This document shows positions 58,860 to 64,000 of a stretch of DNA of 64,000 nt, piece by piece; position 1 is the first letter of the stretch; every line of letters begins with the position of its first letter. Under the pieces are notes generated by a model. The model was not told the origin of the DNA and did no database searches. It saw only the letters and a list, made by a program, of their open reading frames with translations. The translations under genes and the position numbers were made by a program. The stretch comes from Henricia sp. BOLD:AAB3569 (taxonomy: Eukaryota > Echinodermata > Asteroidea > Spinulosida > Echinasteridae). The stretch spans positions 1-64,000 of the forward strand of contig JBBELK010001550.1 in the NCBI GenBank assembly GCA_037783545.1. Direction: 5' to 3'.

Positions 58860-61681
58860 GAGTTATCGTCGAATCTAGCAAAAACTCCTTTTCGCACGAG
58901 CAGACGCCGCTTTCGTGAAACCTTGCGTCTGAAACGGTCGCTATTTTGGAACTGAAGGAATTGGCAGACAAACTTCCAATTTTGCCTGCTAAAACAACTC
59001 TATATCCCAAACGTGTTGTGCACATTTCAGCAATTTCCCGTTTAAACCGACAGAGTTATCGTCGAATCTAGCAAAAAATCCCTGCCGGCACAGTTTTCGC
59101 ACGAGCAGACGCCGCTTTCGTGAAACCTTGCGTCTGAAACGGTCGCTATTTTGGAACCGAAGGAATTGGCACACAAACTTTCAATTCTGCCTGCTAAAAC
59201 AACTCTATATCCCAAACGTGTTGTGCAAATTTCAGCAATTTCCCGTTTAAACCGACAGAGTTATCGTCGAATCTAGCAAAAACTCCCTGCCGGCGCAGTT
59301 TTCGCACAAGCAGACGCCGCTTTCGTGAAACCTTGCGTCTGAAACGGTCGCTATTTTGGAACTGAAGGAATTGGCAGACAAACTTATAATTTCGCCTGCT
59401 AAAACAACTCTATATCCCAAACGTGTTGTGCACATTTCAGCAATTTCCCGTTTAATCCGACAGAGTTATCGTCGAATCTAGCAAAAACTCCCTGCCGGCA
59501 CAGTTTTCGCACGAGCAGACGCCGCTTTCGTGAAACCTTGCGTCTGAAACGGTCGCTATTTTGGAACTGAAGGAATTGGCAGACAAACTTCCAATTTTGC
59601 CTGCTAAAACAACTCTATATCCCAAACGTGTTGTGCAAATTTCAGCCATTTCCCGTTTAAACCGACATAGTTATCGTCGAATCTAGCAAAAACTCCTTTT
59701 CGCACGAGCAGACGCCGCTTTCGTGAAACCTTGCGTCTGAAACGGTCGCTATTTTGGAACTGAAGGAATTGGCAGACAAACTTCCAATTTTGCCTGCTAA
59801 AACAACTCTATATCCCAAACGTGTTGTGCAAATTTCAGCAATTTCCCGTTTAAACCGACAGAGTTATCGTCGAATCTAGCAAAAACTCCCTGCCGGCACA
59901 GTTTTCGCACGAGCAGACGCCGCTTTCGTGAAACCTTGCGTCTGAAACGGTCGCTATTTTGGAACTGAAGGAATTGGCGGACAAACTTCCAATTTTGCCT
60001 GCTAAAACAACTCTATATCCCAAACGTGTTGTGCAAATTTCAGCAATTTCCCGTTTAAACCGACAGAGTTATCGTCGAATCTAGCAAAAACTCCTTTTCG
60101 CACGAGCAGACGCCGCTTTCGTGAAACCTTGCGTCTGAAACGGTCGCTATTTTGGAACTGAAGGAATTGGCAGACAAACTTCCAATTTTGCCTGCTAAAA
60201 CAACTCTATATCCCAAACGTGTTGTGCAAATTTCAGCAATTTCCCGTTTAAACTGACAGAGTTATCGTCGAATCTAGCAAAAACTCCCTGCCGGCACAGT
60301 TTTCGCACGAGCAGACGCCGCTTTCGTGAAACCTTGCGTCTGAAACGGTCGCTATTTTGGAACTGAGAGAATTTGCAGACAAACTTCCAATTTTGCCTGC
60401 TAAAACAACTCTATATCCCAAACGTGTTGTGCACATTTCAGCAATTTCCCGTTTAAACCGACAGAGTTATCGTCGAATCTAGCAAAAAATCCCTGCCGGC
60501 ACAGTTTTCGCACGAGCAGACGCCGCTTTCGTGAAACCTTTCGTCTGAAACGGTCGCTATTTTGGAACCGAAGGAATTGGCACACAAACTTTCAATTCTG
60601 CCTGCTAAAACAACTCTATATCCCAAACGTGTTGTGCAAATTTCAGCAATTTCCCGTTTAAACCGACAGAGTTATCGTCGAATCTAGCAAAAACTCCCTG
60701 CCGGCGCAGTTTTCGCACAAGCAGACGCCGCTTTCGTGAAACCTTGCGTCTGAAACGGTCGCTATTTTGGAACTGAAGGAATTGGCAGACAAACTTATAA
60801 TTTCGCCTGCTAAAACAACTCTATATCCCAAACGTGTTGTGCACATTTCAGCAATTTCCCGTTTAATCCGACAGAGTTATCGTCGAATCTAGCAAAAACT
60901 CCCTGCCGGCACAGTTTTCGCACGAGCAGACGCCGCTTTCGTGAAACCTTGCGTCTGAAACGGTCGCTATTTTGGATCTGAAGGAATTGGCAGACAAACT
61001 TCCAATTTTGCCTGCTAAAACAACTCTATATCCCAAACGTGTTGTGCAAATTTCAGCCATTTCCCGTTTAAACCGACATAGTTATCGTCGAATCTAGCAA
61101 AAACTCCTTTTCGCACGAGCAGACGCCGCTTTCGTGAAACCTTGCGTCTGAAACGGTCGCTATTTTGGAACTGAAGGAATTGGCAGACAAACTTCCAATT
61201 TTGCCTGCTAAAACAACTCTATATCCCAAACGTGTTGTGCAAATTTCAGCAATTTCCCGTTTAAACCGACAGAGTTATCGTCGAATCTAGCAAAAACTCC
61301 CTGCCGGCACAGTTTTCGCACGAGCAGACGCCGCTTTCGTGAAACCTTGCGTCTGAAACGGTCGCTATTTTGGAACTGAAGGAATTGGCGGACAAACTTC
61401 CAATTTTGCCTGCTAAAACAACTCTATATCCCAAACGTGTTGTGCAAATTTCAGCAATTTCCCGTTTAAACCGACAGAGTTATCGTCGAATCTAGCAAAA
61501 ACTCCTTTTCGCACGAGCAGACGCCGCTTTCGTGAAACCTTGCGTCTGAAACGGTCGCTATTTTGGAACTGAAGGAATTGGCAGACAAACTTCCAATTTT
61601 GCCTGCTAAAACAACTCTATATCCCAAACGTGTTGTGCAAATTTCAGCAATTTCCCGTTTAAACTGACAGAGTTATCGTCG
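58860..61681 (+). repeat. Two tandem copies of a 1411-bp, 7-monomer higher-order repeat
   Basis: Variants ACTTATAATTTCGCC (59385 and 60796), TTTAATCCGACAG, TTTCAGCCATTTCC, CCGACATAG, GGCGGAC and TTTAAACTGACAG each recur at 1411 bp, equal to 5 L + 2 S (5x205 + 2x193). Borders are approximate. Confidence 0.8.
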
Positions 61682-62899
61682 AATCTAGCAAAAACTCCCT
61701 GCCGGCACAGTTTTCGCACGAGCAGACGCCGCTTTCGTGAAACCTTGCGTCTGAAACGGTCGCTATTTTGGAACTGAAGGAATTGGCAGACAAACTTCCA
61801 ATTTTGCCTGCTAAAACAACTCTATATCCCAAACGTGTTGTGCAAATTTCAGCAATTTCCCGTTTAAACCGACAGAGTTATCGTCGAATCTAGCAAAAAC
61901 TCCTTTTCGCACGAGCAGACGCCGCTTTCGTGAAACATTGCGTCTGAAACGGTCGCTATTTTGGAACTGAAGGAATTGGCAGACAAACTTCCAATTTTGC
62001 CTGCTAAAACAACTCTATATCCCAAACGTGTTGTGCAAATTTCAGCAATTTCCCGTTTAAACCGACAGAGTTATCGTCGAATCTAGCAAAAACTCCCTGC
62101 CGGCACAGTTTTCGCACGAGCAGACGCCGCTTTCGTGAAACCTTGCGTCTGAAACGGTCGCTATTTTGGAACTGAAGGAATTGGCGGACAAACTTCCAAT
62201 TTTGCCTGCTAAAACAACTCTATATCCCAAACGTGTTGTGCAAATTTCAGCAATTTCCCGTTTAAACCGACAGAGTTATCGTCGAATCTAGCAAAAACTC
62301 CTTTTCGCACGAGCAGACGCCGCTTTCGTGAAACCTTGCGTCTGAAACGGTCGCTATTTTGGAACTGAAGGAATTGGCAGACAAACTTCCAATTTTGCCT
62401 GCTAAAACAACTCTATATCCCAAACGTGTTGTGCAAATTTCAGCAATTTCCCGTTTAAACCGACAGAGTTATCGTCGAATCTAGCAAAAACTCCTTTTCG
62501 CACGAGCAGACGCCGCTTTCGTGAAACCTTGCGTCTGAAACGGTCGCTATTTTGGAACTGAAGGAATTGGCAGACAAACTTCCAATTTTGCCTGCTAAAA
62601 CAACTCTATATCCCAAACGTGTTGTGCAAATTTCAGCAATTTCCCGTTTAAACCGACAGAGTTATCGTCGAATCTAGCATAAACTCCCTAAAGGCACAGT
62701 TTTCGCACGAGCAGACGCCGCTTTCGTGAAACCTTGCGTCTGAAACGGTTGCTATTTTGGAACTTAAGGAATTGGCAGACAAACTTCCAATTTTGCCTGC
62801 TAAAACAACTCTATATCCCAAACGTGTTGTGCAAATTTCAGCAATTTCCCGTTTAAACAAACAAAGTTATCGTCGAATCTAGCAAAAACTCCCTGCCGG

Positions 62900-63292
62900 T
62901 GTCACGGTCTCAGATGTTCCGCGTGCTCAGATGTTCCGATGACGTCACGGAACAGTTCAGCACGTTGCGTGCACGATCTCAGATGTTCCGCGTGCTCACA
63001 TGTCCCGGTGTAAAAGGTAAAACTGTCCCCTTGCGAATGTGTACCCGGCTTTCCATAGACGAGTGCATACAAGCATTGTAACCAGTGGCGAACGTTGGCA
63101 ACGTTTGCGTATGTGGAACGCAGCCCTGTACATCTGCGCGCCTACGTACATGGCGCGAATTCTGCTGATCAACTCAGCACTTCACCTAAACTGGTATAAT
63201 TACGTATGCTGTGCGCATGTCGTTCCGTGACGTAAGCTACCATATTTGGTCATCGGAACATCTGAGCACGCGGAACATCTGAGATCGGGACA
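62900..63292. mobile_element. 393-bp MITE with CCGG target duplication inside the satellite
   Basis: The left end TGTCACGGTCTCAGATGTTC and the inverted right end TGTCCCGATCTCAGATGTTC continue in agreement for about 44 bases (CGCGTGCTCAGATGTTCCGA). CCGG at 62896-62899 and 63293-63296 is duplicated from the single CCGG in CTGCCGGCACAG of an L monomer. An extra internal copy of ATCTCAGATGTTCCGCGTGC lies near 62978. The middle (about 63030-63125) resembles the right half of the MITE at 24879-25019 (CATAGACGAGTGCA, GTAACCAGTGGCGAACGTTG). The superfamily is not assigned. Confidence 0.85.
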
Positions 63293-63590
63293 CCGGCACA
63301 GTTTTCGCACGAGCAGACGCCGCTTTCGTGAAACCTTGCGTCTGAAACGGTCGCTATTTTGGAACTGAAGGAATTGGCCGACAAACTTCCAATTTTGTCT
63401 GCTAAAACAACTCTATATCCCAAACGTGTTGTGCAAATTTCAGCAATTTCCCGTTTAAACTGACAGAGTTATCGTCGAATCTACCAAAAACTCCCTGCCG
63501 GCACAGTTTTCGCACGAGCAGACGCCGCTTTCGTGAAACCTTGCGTCTGAAACGATCGCTATTTTGGAACTGAGAGAATTTGCAGACAAA

Positions 63591-63959
63591 CTTTCTTGAT
63601 TCTGTGGGTGGTGGTGCATGGCCGTTCTTAGTTGGTGGAGCGATTTGTCTGGTTAATTCCGATAACGAACGAGACTCTGGCTTGCTAAATAGTCGCGCCG
63701 GCCGCCGCGCCGGGCGCTGACTTCTTAGAGGGACAAGTGGCGTTCAGCCACGCGAGATTGAGCAATAACAGGTCTGTGATGCCCTTAGATGTTCGGGGCC
63801 GCACGCGCGCTACACTGAAGGGATCAGCGGGTCTGGCCGCCCTTGGCCGGAAGGTCTGGGCAATCCGCTGAACCCCCTTCGTGCTTGGGATAGGGAGTTG
63901 CAATTGTCTCCCTTAAACGAGGAATTCCCAGTAAGCGCGAGTCATCAGCTCGCGTTGAT

Positions 63960-64000
<41 letters not shown>
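63591..64000 (+). rRNA. 18S rRNA: 18S ribosomal RNA gene, 3' portion, 5'-truncated, runs off the window
   Basis: Small-subunit rRNA of the cytoplasmic ribosome. Universally conserved eukaryotic blocks appear in correct order: GTGGGTGGTGGTGCATGGCC (63604), GGTTAATTCCGATAACGAAC (63651), TTCTTAGAGGGACAAGTGGC (63721), CAATAACAGGTCTGTGATGC (63763), TGTTCGGGGCCGCACGCGCG (63789), GAGGAATTCCCAGTAAGCGC (63919) and TTTGTACACACCGCCCGTCG (63974). Variable regions V7 (about 63690-63720) and V8 (about 63830-63870) are GC-rich and animal-like. Roughly the first 70% of the gene is absent: the sequence changes from satellite to 18S at about 63591 with shared bases at the joint. It is either a genuine truncated copy or an assembly join. 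The antisense open frame over 63685-63903 is not a gene. Confidence 0.96.

Larger units (their letters stand above)
46763..63590 (+). repeat. Satellite DNA array, right block
   Basis: About 83 monomers of the same L (205 bp) and S (193 bp) satellite, in the same orientation as 1-14093. The array begins inside a monomer at GGCAGACAAAC and ends inside one at GCAGACAAACTT. Variants frequent here include GGCGCAGTTTTCGCACAAGC, ACTTATAATTTCGCC, GAACTGAGAGAATTTG and TTTTGAAACCGAAGG. Blocks such as 51799-52155 are nearly identical to 972-1328 in the left array, so both belong to one satellite population. A 393-bp MITE interrupts it at 62900. Confidence 0.97.

Noticed and set aside
107-62860. Many 60-140-codon minus-strand open frames inside the satellite (for example 107-529, 972-1328, 51799-52155).
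   Set aside because: Monomer lengths of 193 and 205 are not multiples of three, so successive monomers are read in different frames. The frames lack independent starts and any domain, and they repeat only because the DNA repeats.
1-63590. CENP-B box in the satellite monomer.
   Set aside because: The nearest candidate, TTTCGTGAAACCTTGCG, matches only the TTCG part and the single A of the required core, and lacks CGGG.
63685-63903. 72-codon minus-strand open frame.
   Set aside because: It is antisense to conserved 18S rRNA sequence.

Overview
The window looks like gene-poor, repeat-dominated chromosomal DNA of a multicellular animal. The only unmistakable gene is the 3' part of an 18S rRNA gene, which runs off the right edge (63591-64000, + strand). 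Its conserved blocks are metazoan. From memory, its ending and the abundance of GGGGCCAATTTCAT-type MITEs fit a marine invertebrate deuterostome (echinoderm or hemichordate grade), but I could not check this. I see no intact protein-coding gene, tRNA, CRISPR array or bacterial-type operon.

Layout. (1) 1-14093: tandem satellite with monomers of about 205 bp (L) and 193 bp (S); the two classes differ by one 12-bp block. (2) 14094-46762: a 32.7-kb non-satellite island made almost entirely of transposon remnants, MITEs, foldback elements and minisatellites. (3) 46763-63590: the same satellite in the same orientation, interrupted by one 393-bp MITE (62900-63292). (4) 63591-64000: 18S rRNA fused directly to a truncated satellite monomer.

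The satellite has higher-order structure. A 4139-bp period (21 monomers) is visible in the left array. Periods of 1811 bp (9 monomers) and 1411 bp (7 monomers) occur in the right array. Each length equals a whole number of L and S monomers plus recognisable 1-2 base indels.

The island is an imperfect giant inverted repeat. Matching segments occur in mirror order around a centre near 28.07 kb: 14.8-15.6 with 45.4-46.4 (a 54-bp minisatellite), 16.8-17.2 with 44.4-44.8 (a decayed Tc1/mariner-type transposase), 17.3-17.96 with 43.67-44.23, 19.7-19.8 with 39.9-40.0, 25.4-26.6 with 31.8-32.4, and 27.6-28.06 with 28.08-29.4. The arms are old, judged by eye at roughly 75-85% identity, and have been invaded independently. 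Comparing copies therefore exposes natural empty sites for at least three insertions: a 2.2-kb foldback, a 246-bp hAT-like MITE and a 141-bp Harbinger-like MITE. Several unrelated-looking elements share subterminal arrays of a CAACTCGACC motif.

Nothing here forms a pathway. The biology is that of a satellite domain (centromeric, pericentromeric or rDNA-adjacent) with a mobile-element graveyard inside it. All repeat identities were judged by eye; no alignment or database search was run.
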